In this document: positions 1-8,175 of the stretch, piece after piece
Numbering within the stretch: the first letter of the stretch is position 1
Layout: every line of letters starts with the position of its first letter
NCBI RefSeq assembly: GCF_947495285.1
Contig: NZ_CANLXZ010000004.1
Coordinates: 62,001-126,000, forward strand
Length of the DNA stretch: 64,000 bases
Reading direction: 5' to 3'
Source: an uncultured Nonlabens sp.
GTDB lineage: Bacteria; Bacteroidota; Bacteroidia; Flavobacteriales; Flavobacteriaceae
Program-made: the position numbers and the translations under genes
Notes under the pieces: generated by a model
What the model saw: only the letters and a program-made list of their open reading frames with translations
Database searches by the model: none
Told to the model about the DNA's origin: nothing

Positions 1-1
1 T

Positions 2-559
2 GCTTTTGGAGTACTGCCTCCTATTTCAAAATTAACACCTGGCCAGGCTGCCTATCATTTTATAAGCGGTTATACAGCAAAGGTAGCTGGTACAGAGGCA
101 GGTGTTACAGAACCTATGCCTAGTTTTTCTGCCTGTTTTGGTGCGCCGTTTATGCCATTACACCCTACTGCATACGCAGAGATGTTGAGTAAGAAAATGA
201 AAGAAGCAGGTGTGAACGTGTGGTTAGTAAACACAGGATGGACTGGCGGTCCTTATGGTGTAGGTTCTCGTATGAAGTTAAAATATACTAGAGCTATGAT
301 TACTGCCGCGTTAGATGGGTCGTTAGAAGAAGCTAATAAAGGTAATTACCATATACACTCTATGTTCGGTGTAGCGCAGCCTAGAACCTGTCCTAATGTA
401 CCTACAGAGGTGTTGAGTCCACGTAAATCATGGAATAATGATAAAGGTTATTATGAAACTGCCGAAAAATTGAGACAGTTCTTTATCGATAACTTTAAAC
501 AATTTGAGAGTGAAGCATCAGAAGAAATTCTAGCTGGTGGTCCACCTAGAAAATTATAA
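2..559 (+). CDS. pckA: Phosphoenolpyruvate carboxykinase (ATP), 3' part
   Basis: The 5' end lies outside the window; the frame is open from base 2 to the TAA at 557-559 and gives about 185 C-terminal residues. PckA decarboxylates oxaloacetate to phosphoenolpyruvate with ATP in gluconeogenesis, in the cytoplasm. The fragment reads FGVLPPISKLTPGQAAYHF, then SGYTAKVAGTEAGVTEP and FSACFGAPF, then NTGWTGGPYGVGSRMKLKYT; these are hallmark blocks of the ATP-dependent enzyme and line the nucleotide and substrate pocket. The first ATG in frame (116) is internal and not a start. A bidirectional terminator follows. Identification is firm. Confidence 0.96.
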   Translation, partial: AFGVLPPISKLTPGQAAYHFISGYTAKVAGTEAGVTEPMPSFSACFGAPFMPLHPTAYAEMLSKKMKEAGVNVWLVNTGWTGGPYGVGSRMKLKYTRAMITAALDGSLEEANKGNYHIHSMFGVAQPRTCPNVPTEVLSPRKSWNNDKGYYETAEKLRQFFIDNFKQFESEASEEILAGGPPRKL

Positions 560-583
560 GCTTACCCTTTAATAAGGTGGCAT

Positions 584-619
584 AAAAAAAGTCCTGAATA
601 ATTTATTCAGGACTTTTTT
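584..619. terminator. Bidirectional intrinsic terminator, pckA / hemD
   Basis: A 10-bp stem (GTCCTGAATA at 591-600 with its complement at 604-613) is preceded by seven A and followed by six T, so it works on both strands for the converging pckA and hemD transcripts. Confidence 0.85.
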
Positions 620-632
620 ATTTGTTGTGATT

Positions 633-650
633 CCGCTTTCGCGAAAGCGG
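633..650. repeat. Dispersed palindrome, copy 1 (perfect, intergenic)
   Basis: CCGCTTTCGCGAAAGCGG, an 18-bp perfect palindrome between the pckA/hemD terminator and the hemD stop codon. No T tract follows, and a terminator already exists next to it. Confidence 0.9.
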
Positions 651-660
651 GAATATTATC

Positions 661-1401
661 TTATGCTTTATCTTTAATATAATTCTCGATAGCCATAGTC
701 ATTGATGGAGACTCTGGTGTAGGTGCTTGAATATCTATTCTTAAGCCTTTATCTTCGGCAGCCTTCATGGTAGTGTTTCCAAAAACTGCAATTCTAGTTT
801 GCTCTTGAGTAAACTCTGGGAAGTTTTTAAATAAAGATTCTATACCACTAGGGCTAAAGAATACTAATACGTCATACTTCACATCAGCAAGATCAGAAAG
901 GTCACTAATTACCGTACGGAAAAAAGTACCACTAGTCCATTTAACACCTAGTTTATCTAACTCTGCAGGAGTAGAATTTCCTAATTTATCAGAACTAGGC
1001 ACTAAGAACGTTTCGTTTTTATGTTTTTTAATAAGAGGAGAAAGTTCTGGAAAAGTTCTTTTACCTACATAAATCTTACGTTTACGGTAAACCACATATT
1101 TTTGTAAATAATAAGCAACCGCCTCGCTCTGACAGAAGTATTTTAAAGAATCAGGTATCTTATACCTCATTTCTTCAGCAACTCTAAAGAAGTGATCTAC
1201 CGCATTACGGCTGGTTAGAATAATAGCTGTGAACTGAGATAAATCAATCTTTTGCTCTCGCACTTCTTTTGCTGCAGCTCCTTCAACATGAATAAAGGAA
1301 CGGAAGTCTATTTTCACCTTTGTTCTATCGACCAAATTCTGGTATGGTGAATTTTCCATTTTAGGTTCAGGTTGGGAAACCAAAATTGTTTTCACTTTCA
1401 T
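661..1401 (-). CDS. hemD: Uroporphyrinogen-III synthase
   Basis: Cyclises hydroxymethylbilane to uroporphyrinogen III in heme/siroheme synthesis; cytoplasmic. The 246-residue protein has the two alternating HemD half-domains: an N-terminal segment with the typical ILTSRNAVDHFF block near residue 62, and a C-terminal segment with YDVLVFFSPSGIESL and the RIAVFGNTTMKAAEDKG signature. Sequence identity to HemD is always low, so the call rests on these blocks, on length and on context: it sits just downstream of a DUF4271 membrane gene, a pairing seen throughout Flavobacteria. The two genes are about 30 bp apart and probably form one transcript. Confidence 0.88.
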   Translation of the reverse strand: MKVKTILVSQPEPKMENSPYQNLVDRTKVKIDFRSFIHVEGAAAKEVREQKIDLSQFTAIILTSRNAVDHFFRVAEEMRYKIPDSLKYFCQSEAVAYYLQKYVVYRKRKIYVGKRTFPELSPLIKKHKNETFLVPSSDKLGNSTPAELDKLGVKWTSGTFFRTVISDLSDLADVKYDVLVFFSPSGIESLFKNFPEFTQEQTRIAVFGNTTMKAAEDKGLRIDIQAPTPESPSMTMAIENYIKDKA

Positions 1402-1430
1402 AAACTCATTTTTCTATTAAACACAAGTCC

Positions 1431-2081
1431 TCACAGCATAAAATACTTATATAAAAGTAGATAGGGTGCGATTTCAAGCGCGCAAAGGTACAAAATAAAA
1501 TATAAAGGAGCCGTTTTTAAATAGGAACGATAGGTGTAAATTAAAATTAAGTTGTAAGTAAGCAAGAATATCGCAACGATTATCAAGGCTATTAAGAATG
1601 GAATTTGCTCCATATGAAAGGCATAGATAACCATAGAATTAATTAGAAGTAGTCCGAACGAGAATATAGACCTGTTCATATTTCTATGATGATCTATCAC
1701 TTCAACGATATTTTCAAAATCACACAAGTTTGCAATTAGTTTTCCTAGATATTGTTTGCCTAATAAAAAAGTAGTGATAAGGGTTAAGGTTAGAATAAAG
1801 TTGATAAATTGTGGCGAGCTTGCCATCCTAGATTGATAATATAGATAGATAAATAAAGAGAGATTTATACCGTAAACTACCTGACTAGATACTATAAGTA
1901 AACTAGTACCCTCGCCATTAGATTTTGATATTTTTATGAATCTATCTTTAAAATAAGAACTGAGTAAATCACTTAATAGAATAGAAGAAAACCATTTTGC
2001 TATTGCTAGAAACGCTATACTTACTAATAATGTAAGTGTTATCCAGTCATTTGTTAATATGTTGCGTAATTCAAAGTTCAT
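1431..2081 (-). CDS. DUF4271 integral membrane protein
   Basis: A polytopic inner-membrane protein of 216 residues with about six hydrophobic segments (roughly residues 13-35, 65-85, 93-112, 140-158, 164-185, 190-212) and polar DHHRNMNR-type loops. It matches the Bacteroidota DUF4271 family, whose members are regularly encoded beside hemD; the function is unknown, but linkage suggests a role in heme supply or the envelope. I start it at ATG 2081: the TTG at 2093 is part of the -7 promoter box TAATTTTG, so it cannot be the translation start. The resulting leader is only about 9 nt. Confidence 0.78.
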   Translation of the reverse strand: MNFELRNILTNDWITLTLLVSIAFLAIAKWFSSILLSDLLSSYFKDRFIKISKSNGEGTSLLIVSSQVVYGINLSLFIYLYYQSRMASSPQFINFILTLTLITTFLLGKQYLGKLIANLCDFENIVEVIDHHRNMNRSIFSFGLLLINSMVIYAFHMEQIPFLIALIIVAIFLLTYNLILIYTYRSYLKTAPLYFILYLCALEIAPYLLLYKYFML

Positions 2082-2090
2082 AATGGTTAG

Positions 2091-2098
2091 CAAAATTA
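2091..2098 (-). promoter_or_regulatory. -7 box of the DUF4271-hemD operon
   Basis: TAATTTTG fits the Bacteroidota TAnnTTTG element. It lies 9 nt before ATG 2081, predicting a leaderless or near-leaderless mRNA. It is back to back with the -7 box of the divergent GT2 operon. Confidence 0.6.
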
Positions 2099-2141
2099 AT
2101 ATGATTTATCAAAGGTTGGGTATGCTGCTAGAATAATTGTC

Positions 2142-2149
2142 TATTTTTG
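2142..2149 (+). promoter_or_regulatory. -7 box of the GT2-pyrC-DUF4296 operon
   Basis: TATTTTTG matches TAnnTTTG and ends 9 nt before ATG 2159. A TTG at 2116-2118 is the only -33 candidate and gives a long 23-nt spacer. Confidence 0.55.
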
Positions 2150-2158
2150 CCGCTGGTT

Positions 2159-2890
2159 ATGAAAAATACAGTAATTATTATTCCTACTTATAACGAGATC
2201 GATAACATTAAGTTGATTATCGATGCTGTTTTAAGTCAAAGTGATGATTTACACTTGCTTATAGTAGATGATAATTCACCAGATGGTACCGCTCAGGTGG
2301 TTAAAGATAATCTTTCTCATTATTCTGGTAGATTATTTTTAGAAGAACGAGAAGGTAAGCAGGGTTTAGGTACGGCATATATTCATGGATTTAAGTGGGC
2401 ACTTAAAGGAGGTTATGAATTCATTTTTGAAATGGATGCAGACTTCTCTCATAATCCTAATGATATCTCTGTGTTGTATAATACTTGTAAAAATAGAGGT
2501 GCAGACCTCGCTATAGGTAGTAGATATGTACGTGGTGTGAATGTTGTTAACTGGCCCATGTCTAGAGTTTTACTTTCTTACTTTGCCTCGAAGTATGTGA
2601 GATTCATAACCAGAATGTCGATTCACGACACGACTGCAGGATTTAAATGTTATAAAGCATCACTACTAAGTAAGATCAATTTAGATAAGATTAAATTTGT
2701 AGGTTACGCATTTCAAATAGAAATGAAGTTCAAAGCTTTTTTATTAAAAGCTAATATTATTGAAGTTCCCGTAATCTTTACAGATCGTTCTAAAGGGCAA
2801 TCTAAAATGAGCGGTGGTATTATACATGAAGCTGTTACTGGAGTATTTATTATGAAAATTAAAAGTTTAATAGGGAAGCTTGAATTATGA
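2159..2890 (+). CDS. Polyprenol-phosphate mannosyltransferase-like GT2
   Basis: A GT-A fold family 2 glycosyltransferase of 243 residues, like dolichol/polyprenyl-phosphate mannose synthases that move a sugar from GDP- or UDP-sugar onto lipid carrier at the cytoplasmic membrane face. Visible are the IIIPTYNE N-terminus, the DDNSPDGT nucleotide-binding block, the metal-binding DADFSHNP and the GSRYVRG segment; there is no C-terminal membrane domain. The start is ATG 2159; an upstream TTG (2147) overlaps the promoter -7 box. The stop overlaps the start of pyrC by 4 bp (ATGA), so the genes are translationally coupled. The exact sugar cannot be told. Confidence 0.87.
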   Translation: MKNTVIIIPTYNEIDNIKLIIDAVLSQSDDLHLLIVDDNSPDGTAQVVKDNLSHYSGRLFLEEREGKQGLGTAYIHGFKWALKGGYEFIFEMDADFSHNPNDISVLYNTCKNRGADLAIGSRYVRGVNVVNWPMSRVLLSYFASKYVRFITRMSIHDTTAGFKCYKASLLSKINLDKIKFVGYAFQIEMKFKAFLLKANIIEVPVIFTDRSKGQSKMSGGIIHEAVTGVFIMKIKSLIGKLEL

Positions 2891-4227
2891 AGAAGACATT
2901 AATTAAGAACGCTAGAATCGTAACCGATGGTGTCACTAAAGAAGGTGATGTTTATATAGAAGGAGATACAATCAAAGAAATAGCAGAAAGTATAAGTGCA
3001 AAAAATGCAGATACTATTGTTATCGATATAGAAGGTAAATACTTATTACCTGGAGTAATTGACGACCAGGTGCATTTTAGAGAGCCAGGTCTTACACATA
3101 AGGCAACTATACTCACAGAAAGTGCAGCAGCTGTAGCAGGTGGAATCACCACATTTATGGAAATGCCTAATACAAGCCCACAAACCACTACCATTAGAGA
3201 ATGGGAGAAAAAAATGGAAACGGCTGCAAATGATAGTCATGCTAACTATGCTTTCATGTTTGGTGGGACTAATGATAACCTAGAAGAAATTCTTAAAGTC
3301 GACACCTCTAGAGTACCTGCTTTAAAATTATTTTTAGGATCTTCTACAGGGAATATGCTTGTAGATGATAAAGAGGTGCTGCGCAAGATATTCTCTAAAG
3401 TAAAATTGCGTATCGCTCTACATTGTGAAGATGAGGCTACGATTAAAGCTAACTTCAAAGAAGCTTTGGATACCTATGGAGATGATATCCCTATGGACCA
3501 ACATCCTAAAATAAGAAGTGAAGAGGCTTGCTACATAAGTAGTAGTGGTGCCGTAGAGCTAGCTAGGCAGACCGGCGCTAGAATACATGTATTCCATTTG
3601 TCTACAGGAAAAGAGACGTCACTTTTTTCTAATAAAAAACCTATTCGAGATAAAAAAATCACTGCAGAGGTGTGCATACATCATTTATGGTTTAGTGACA
3701 AGGATTATGCTACAAAGGGCAAATTTATAAAATGGAATCCAGCAGTGAAAACATCTAAAGATAGAGATGAGTTGTGGCAAGCCCTACTAGACGATCGTAT
3801 AGACGTGATCGCTACAGACCATGCACCACACACGCTAGAAGAAAAATCAAATCCATACACTAGTTGTCCTAGTGGTGGCCCATTAGTACAGCATGCATTA
3901 CCTGCCATGTTGCAATTTGTTCACGACGAAAAAATTTCTATAGAAAAAGTAGTAGAGAAAATGTGTCATAATCCAGCATTACTATTTGATATAGATAAAC
4001 GTGGTTTCATAAGAGAAGGTTATAAAGCAGATCTTGTGGTAGTAGATACTAATAATCCATGGACAGTAACTAAAGAAAATGTGCTCGCAAAATGTGGGTG
4101 GTCACCATTTGAAGGTGTTACATTTAAAAGTCGTGTTATGCAAACCTTTGTAAATGGAGAGCAAGCTTATAAAAATTTTAAAGTGAGCGATCATAAAAGT
4201 GCTCAAGAACTTTTTTTTAAACGATGA
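2887..4227 (+). CDS. pyrC: Dihydroorotase
   Basis: Converts carbamoyl-aspartate to dihydroorotate in pyrimidine synthesis; cytoplasmic amidohydrolase, 446 residues. The N-terminal metal motif reads D60-Q61-V62-H63-F64-R65-E-P: the usual first His of HxH is Gln, a variant I know from other Bacteroidota dihydroorotases, so it is probably functional. Further metal and substrate blocks are LHCEDE near residue 178, HVFHLS near 237 and ATDHAPH near 310. It is the second gene of a three-gene operon, overlapping both neighbours by 4 bp. Confidence 0.93.
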   Translation: MKKTLIKNARIVTDGVTKEGDVYIEGDTIKEIAESISAKNADTIVIDIEGKYLLPGVIDDQVHFREPGLTHKATILTESAAAVAGGITTFMEMPNTSPQTTTIREWEKKMETAANDSHANYAFMFGGTNDNLEEILKVDTSRVPALKLFLGSSTGNMLVDDKEVLRKIFSKVKLRIALHCEDEATIKANFKEALDTYGDDIPMDQHPKIRSEEACYISSSGAVELARQTGARIHVFHLSTGKETSLFSNKKPIRDKKITAEVCIHHLWFSDKDYATKGKFIKWNPAVKTSKDRDELWQALLDDRIDVIATDHAPHTLEEKSNPYTSCPSGGPLVQHALPAMLQFVHDEKISIEKVVEKMCHNPALLFDIDKRGFIREGYKADLVVVDTNNPWTVTKENVLAKCGWSPFEGVTFKSRVMQTFVNGEQAYKNFKVSDHKSAQELFFKR

Positions 4228-4661
4228 AAAAAATAACTGCCCTATTCTTAATCCTTTTTATTCTATCATGTTCTAATGTAGAGAAATCGGTAGCGCCAGA
4301 TAATCTGTTTGATCAAGATAAAATGGCAGCTATTATCACCGATTTATACATTGTTGAAGGAGCGATATCTTCTAATAGAGCTGCTTTTATTAAAAAAGGT
4401 GTGCAACCCAGTTCTTATCTTTTTAATAAATACAATATGGATAGTATAAGTTTTCAAGAGAACTTAAATTATTATTCAGACAGGGTAGAAGAATACATGC
4501 TTGTAATTAAAAAGGTACAAGATAATTTAAAAGTCCTTCAGGACTCTGTAAATTCAAGGCAAGAAAGAATCAATAAAGAACAAGAAAACTTAATTCCTAA
4601 GAGCAAGATTGATAAAGATAGTAAAAAGCAGAGAGTAAAAAATATAGAAGAAGAGCTCTAG
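4224..4661 (+). CDS. DUF4296 lipoprotein
   Basis: A 145-residue predicted lipoprotein: MKKITALFLILFILSC with Cys16 as the lipidated residue, then a DUF4296-like body (DQDKMAAIITDLYIVEG, ending around SYLFNKYNMDS) and a charged, probably coiled-coil tail rich in Lys, Glu and Gln. The Ser-Asn-Val after the Cys gives no clear surface-export signal. The start overlaps the pyrC stop by 4 bp, as commonly seen for this family after dihydroorotase in Flavobacteria. Function unknown. It converges with the epimerase gene, overlapping it by 4 bp at the stops. Confidence 0.82.
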   Translation: MKKITALFLILFILSCSNVEKSVAPDNLFDQDKMAAIITDLYIVEGAISSNRAAFIKKGVQPSSYLFNKYNMDSISFQENLNYYSDRVEEYMLVIKKVQDNLKVLQDSVNSRQERINKEQENLIPKSKIDKDSKKQRVKNIEEEL

Positions 4662-5659
4662 TACTTTCTTTGCTTGTAAAATTTACAAACCCTTTCTATG
4701 GTTTCCTGAGTGGATATAAAATCAAAGCTTAGAGTTTTTTTTGCATTCTCATTAGAATACGAAGTTTTTGAACTAAGTGAATTAACAGTTGCCGTGTTTA
4801 GTTTTCTTTTTAAGCCTAAAAGATTGGGGATTTTCAATAAATAAGAAATAGCGGTGAGCAAACTTTTAGATAGCTTTATGCTAGGTTTCTTTCTATTCAG
4901 TGAGATCGCTATATAGTCTAAGATATCTTTGTAGGATTTATTTTCAGACACTAATATCATGCGGTCATTAGTATAACCACTCTCGGTAAGCTCCTGCATT
5001 GCTTTTACTACATCTCTCACATCTACAAAACCGCTACTGCCAGTTGTGTAGAAACGGTTGCTACGCGCTGTATTACTAAATAGTTGACCAGAACCATTTT
5101 CCCAATTACCTTCCCCTAGAATAATTCCAGGATTAACGATAACTACTTCTAGCTTTTCTTGTGTCGCCCGCCAGGCCTCCATTTCTGCGCCAAATTTTGT
5201 GATCGCATATTCTGTATTTAGGCCATCTAGATTAAAATAGTCGTCTTCATTTACCGTACTACCATTTATAGATTCTCCTAGAGCAGCAATGCTACTTACA
5301 TGGCATAATTTCTTCACACCACTCGCTATGGCTACATTGATCACATTCTCTGTGCCGCGCATGTTTATGCTTTTGAGGTGTTCAAAATCTAGCCCATCAA
5401 TTGCGGCAGCACAATGATAAACGGTAGTGATGTTTTCCATTGCTTTTTCAAGACTTGGAATCTCAAGAATATCGGCTTGTAGCCACTGAAAATTATCGAC
5501 TTGTACACTTGCGCCTTTTTCATAAGATTCAAAAATCTCACGCGTTTTATCAAGAGTTTTTAGATCTCTATAAAGAGCAATGATATTGTTTCCGCTTTCG
5601 CGAAAGCGGTATAACAAATGTCCACCTACTAATCCTGTTGCACCTGTGATTAAAATCAT
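4658..5659 (-). CDS. NAD-dependent epimerase/dehydratase family protein
   Basis: An extended short-chain dehydrogenase of 333 residues. It opens with MILITGATGLVGGHLL, the NAD(P)-binding glycine motif, and has the catalytic-type YAITKFGAE (YxxxK) near residue 165 and a VNPGIILGEG block, as in dihydroflavonol-reductase-like or sugar epimerases. The substrate is unknown. I choose ATG 5659 over the upstream GTG 5674, because the glycine motif should lie at the extreme N-terminus and TACTTTTA just upstream resembles a -7 box. A copy of the dispersed palindrome lies inside the gene and encodes RFRES near residue 20, between the first helix and the second strand. Confidence 0.85.
   Translation of the reverse strand: MILITGATGLVGGHLLYRFRESGNNIIALYRDLKTLDKTREIFESYEKGASVQVDNFQWLQADILEIPSLEKAMENITTVYHCAAAIDGLDFEHLKSINMRGTENVINVAIASGVKKLCHVSSIAALGESINGSTVNEDDYFNLDGLNTEYAITKFGAEMEAWRATQEKLEVVIVNPGIILGEGNWENGSGQLFSNTARSNRFYTTGSSGFVDVRDVVKAMQELTESGYTNDRMILVSENKSYKDILDYIAISLNRKKPSIKLSKSLLTAISYLLKIPNLLGLKRKLNTATVNSLSSKTSYSNENAKKTLSFDFISTQETIERVCKFYKQRKY
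5592..5609. repeat. Dispersed palindrome, copy 2 (perfect, in epimerase)
   Basis: CCGCTTTCGCGAAAGCGG inside the epimerase gene; on the minus strand it is read as RFRES directly after the first helix of the Rossmann fold. Confidence 0.9.
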
Positions 5660-5714
5660 GCGGTAAAAGTACACAATACAAGGCTTAAAAAACCTTTAAA
5701 AAAAGCCAAACACA

Positions 5715-5722
5715 TATATTTG
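5715..5722 (+). promoter_or_regulatory. -7 box of tyrS
   Basis: TATATTTG, a full match to TAnnTTTG, 19 nt before the tyrS ATG. No TTG at the usual -33 spacing; the upstream DNA is A-rich. Confidence 0.6.
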
Positions 5723-5741
5723 CAATCGTAAAAATGGAATT

Positions 5742-7040
5742 ATGGCTTACAACTTTGTAGAAGAGTTAAAATGGCGTGGTATGATACACGATATCATGCC
5801 CGATACAGAAGAAATGTTACAAAATGAAGTGGTGTCTGGTTATATAGGTTTTGACCCTACTGCAGACTCTCTTCATATAGGTAGTATGGTGCAAATCATT
5901 CTTTTAATGCATTTACAACGTTCTGGTCATAGACCTATAGCTCTAGTAGGTGGTGCCACTGGTATGATAGGTGACCCTAGTGGTAAGAGTGCAGAGCGTA
6001 ATTTACTTACACAAGATATTCTAGATAAAAATATTGCAGGAGTAAAAAGTGTTATTTCAAGATTCATTGATTTTGAAGCTGGTAAAGAAGAAACTAGAGC
6101 TAAATTAGTGAATAATTACGACTGGATGAAGGATTTTAGTCTTATAGATTTTGCTCGTGATATAGGTAAGCACATCACAGTTAATTACATGATGGCAAAG
6201 GAGTCTGTAAAGAAACGTGTCTCTGGAGAAGGTGATGGAATGAGTTTTACTGAGTTTACTTATCAATTATTTCAAGGTTATGATTACTTGCACCTTTATC
6301 AAAATGAAGGTGTAAAATTACAAATAGGTGGTTCTGATCAATGGGGAAATATTACTACCGGAACAGAGTTAGTACGTCGCGTGGCGAGAGGTAAAGCATA
6401 TGCTCTAACAACTCCTCTTGTTACTAAAACTGACGGAACTAAATTCGGTAAAACAGAAGGAGGTAATATCTGGCTAGATGCAGATAAAACAAGTGTTTAT
6501 AAATTTTATCAATTCTGGATTACAGCAACTGATGACGATGCGGTAAACTGGATTAAGATTTTTACATTCTTAGATCAAAAAACTTGTGAGGCTTTAATTG
6601 AAGAGCATCAAAAAGATCCTGGTTACCGTGTGTTACAAAAACGCCTTGCCCAGGAAATAACTACTTTAGTTCATGGGAAAGAAGCTTATGAAACAGCCGT
6701 CGAGGCTTCTGGAATATTATTTTCTAAAAAAGTAACTCCAGAGCAATGGGGTAAAATGGATCAAGCAACCTTACTAGAGATTTTTGATGGAGTGCCACAA
6801 GTGGAAATAGAAAGAACTACAATCTCAGATGGTGTGGATGTCATTACATTTATGAACGAAACTACTGGTTTTCTTAGCTCTAATGCTGAGGTACGTAGAG
6901 CGCTTAAAGAAAATAGCCTAAGCGTTAATAAAAATAAGATCGTAGAAGATAAGGTGATAACCGAGGAAGATGTAATTGCTGGAAACATGATCTTATTACA
7001 ACGTGGTAAGAAGAATTACTTTTTGGTTATACTGAAGTAA
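5742..7040 (+). CDS. tyrS: Tyrosyl-tRNA synthetase
   Basis: Class I aminoacyl-tRNA synthetase of 432 residues that charges tRNA-Tyr. The HIGH signature is HIGS (ADSLHIGS near residue 47) and the KMSKS loop is KFGKT (GTKFGKTEGGNIW near residue 233). The tyrosine-binding GGSDQWGN block precedes it. The last ~70 residues form an S4 RNA-binding domain. Length and layout fit bacterial TyrRS. It is monocistronic: its own -7 box lies upstream and a strong hairpin terminator follows. Confidence 0.97.
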   Translation: MAYNFVEELKWRGMIHDIMPDTEEMLQNEVVSGYIGFDPTADSLHIGSMVQIILLMHLQRSGHRPIALVGGATGMIGDPSGKSAERNLLTQDILDKNIAGVKSVISRFIDFEAGKEETRAKLVNNYDWMKDFSLIDFARDIGKHITVNYMMAKESVKKRVSGEGDGMSFTEFTYQLFQGYDYLHLYQNEGVKLQIGGSDQWGNITTGTELVRRVARGKAYALTTPLVTKTDGTKFGKTEGGNIWLDADKTSVYKFYQFWITATDDDAVNWIKIFTFLDQKTCEALIEEHQKDPGYRVLQKRLAQEITTLVHGKEAYETAVEASGILFSKKVTPEQWGKMDQATLLEIFDGVPQVEIERTTISDGVDVITFMNETTGFLSSNAEVRRALKENSLSVNKNKIVEDKVITEEDVIAGNMILLQRGKKNYFLVILK

Positions 7041-7060
7041 ACTTACGTTACAACTACACT

Positions 7061-7093
7061 AAAAAGATCATCTAGAAATAGGTGATCTTTTTC
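7061..7093 (+). terminator. Intrinsic terminator of tyrS
   Basis: A 14-bp stem from 7061-7074 to 7079-7092 closed by a GAAA tetraloop, ending in five T. The A-rich 5' arm lets it also serve the converging minus-strand gene. Confidence 0.8.
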
Positions 7094-7119
7094 ATTTTAT
7101 AATATTTTCATTTACTACC

Positions 7120-8091
7120 TTAAGTAACTGCCATTAAATTACAACCACGTATATCAGAGTGGTCAAACCTTCCTAAAACTTGAAAGCTGCCGTTCTTAAA
7201 ACTTTTACCTAAGTCTTGTGTTGCGATAAAAGAACAGGAATTGTAATTTGCTAGATCTATAACATTTAAGCCGCCTGTTTTATTATTATCTATAAGCGAT
7301 AAGGGATCATTTGTGTCTCTAGTAATTACCTTCATCCATTGCGGTGTGGTAAAATTGATGCCATCACTCGCATAGGCTTGTGATAAAAGTTCGGTCATGC
7401 CATATTCACTTTGAATACTCGCTTGTGGGAAAGCTGTTTTTAGAATCTGGTGTAGTTCTGGTTTTACGATTTCTTTGCGCATACCTTTCATACCGCCAGT
7501 TTCTATAATAATGACATTATCGAGCGGCATGGCATACTGCTCTGCAAGTTGTAGTAAAGCAAATGTAACACCGATAAGAATTACTTTCTTATTGGTTTTT
7601 TGTAAGCTTTTTAGAACAGCTGCTAGGTCCTCTAAATTGTTGAGGTAAAAACCGCTTTCTTTGTGTCCAGATGTATTAATCCATCGCTGTGCCATATAGA
7701 CTAATGAAGAGCCTGTACGGTCTAAATAATGTGGTAGTAAGGCCAGAACCACATAATCTTCCATCTCTCCATAGGTAGTTTTAAAGCTGTTATCTAGACT
7801 GTCGTCATAAACTTTTAAGTCCGTTACAAGATGTTTAGAAACTATACTGCCTGTTGTGCCGCTGCTGGTAAATGTAATTTGCGCAGGGTTCTTATCGCTT
7901 ATTACCTGATGAGATTTAAAAAATTGAATTGGTAAAAAAGGGATTTTTTCTATGGAGTCCACTTCTTTTATGTTTAATAAATCGCAATACTGTTTATAGA
8001 CTGGATTGTGTTGTCTTTGATATGTGTAAATTTTTAAAGCGATTTGTTCAAAGGCTTCATTAGAGTCTATATCAAAAACAGAAAATATCAC
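7120..8091 (-). CDS. LuxE/PaaK-like acyl-protein synthetase
   Basis: A member of the adenylate-forming (ANL) superfamily resembling LuxE acyl-protein synthetase, about 323 residues. Visible are the ATP loop TFTSSGTTGS, the acyl/adenylate block SEYGMTELLSQAY and the C-terminal GRFDHSDIRGCN hinge region. In bioluminescence LuxE activates fatty acid for LuxC reduction, but no luxC-like gene is nearby; in Flavobacteria these stand-alone proteins are common and of unknown substrate. The start is uncertain: TTG 8109 belongs to the -7 box TACTTTTG, so I use GTG 8091, just before FSVFDIDSNEAFEQIA. Confidence 0.8.
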   Translation of the reverse strand: MIFSVFDIDSNEAFEQIALKIYTYQRQHNPVYKQYCDLLNIKEVDSIEKIPFLPIQFFKSHQVISDKNPAQITFTSSGTTGSIVSKHLVTDLKVYDDSLDNSFKTTYGEMEDYVVLALLPHYLDRTGSSLVYMAQRWINTSGHKESGFYLNNLEDLAAVLKSLQKTNKKVILIGVTFALLQLAEQYAMPLDNVIIIETGGMKGMRKEIVKPELHQILKTAFPQASIQSEYGMTELLSQAYASDGINFTTPQWMKVITRDTNDPLSLIDNNKTGGLNVIDLANYNSCSFIATQDLGKSFKNGSFQVLGRFDHSDIRGCNLMAVT

Positions 8092-8106
8092 ATCAAGAAT
8101 TTGAAA

Positions 8107-8114
8107 CAAAAGTA
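8107..8114 (-). promoter_or_regulatory. -7 box of the LuxE-like gene
   Basis: TACTTTTG, a full TAnnTTTG match 15 nt before GTG 8091. It lies directly against the T tract of the terminator of the upstream gene. Confidence 0.6.
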
Positions 8115-8117
8115 AAT

Positions 8118-8149
8118 AAAAAAGCGCCGCAGTAAAACTGCAGCGCTTA
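8118..8149 (-). terminator. Terminator of the lamin-tail/T9SS gene
   Basis: On the minus strand AAGCGCTGCAGT pairs with ACTGCGGCGCTT (one mismatch) around a TTTT loop and is followed by a run of T. It ends only a few bases before the next gene's -7 box. Confidence 0.75.
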
Positions 8150-8175
8150 GTAAATTATAAAGGTAAGTTATCCGA

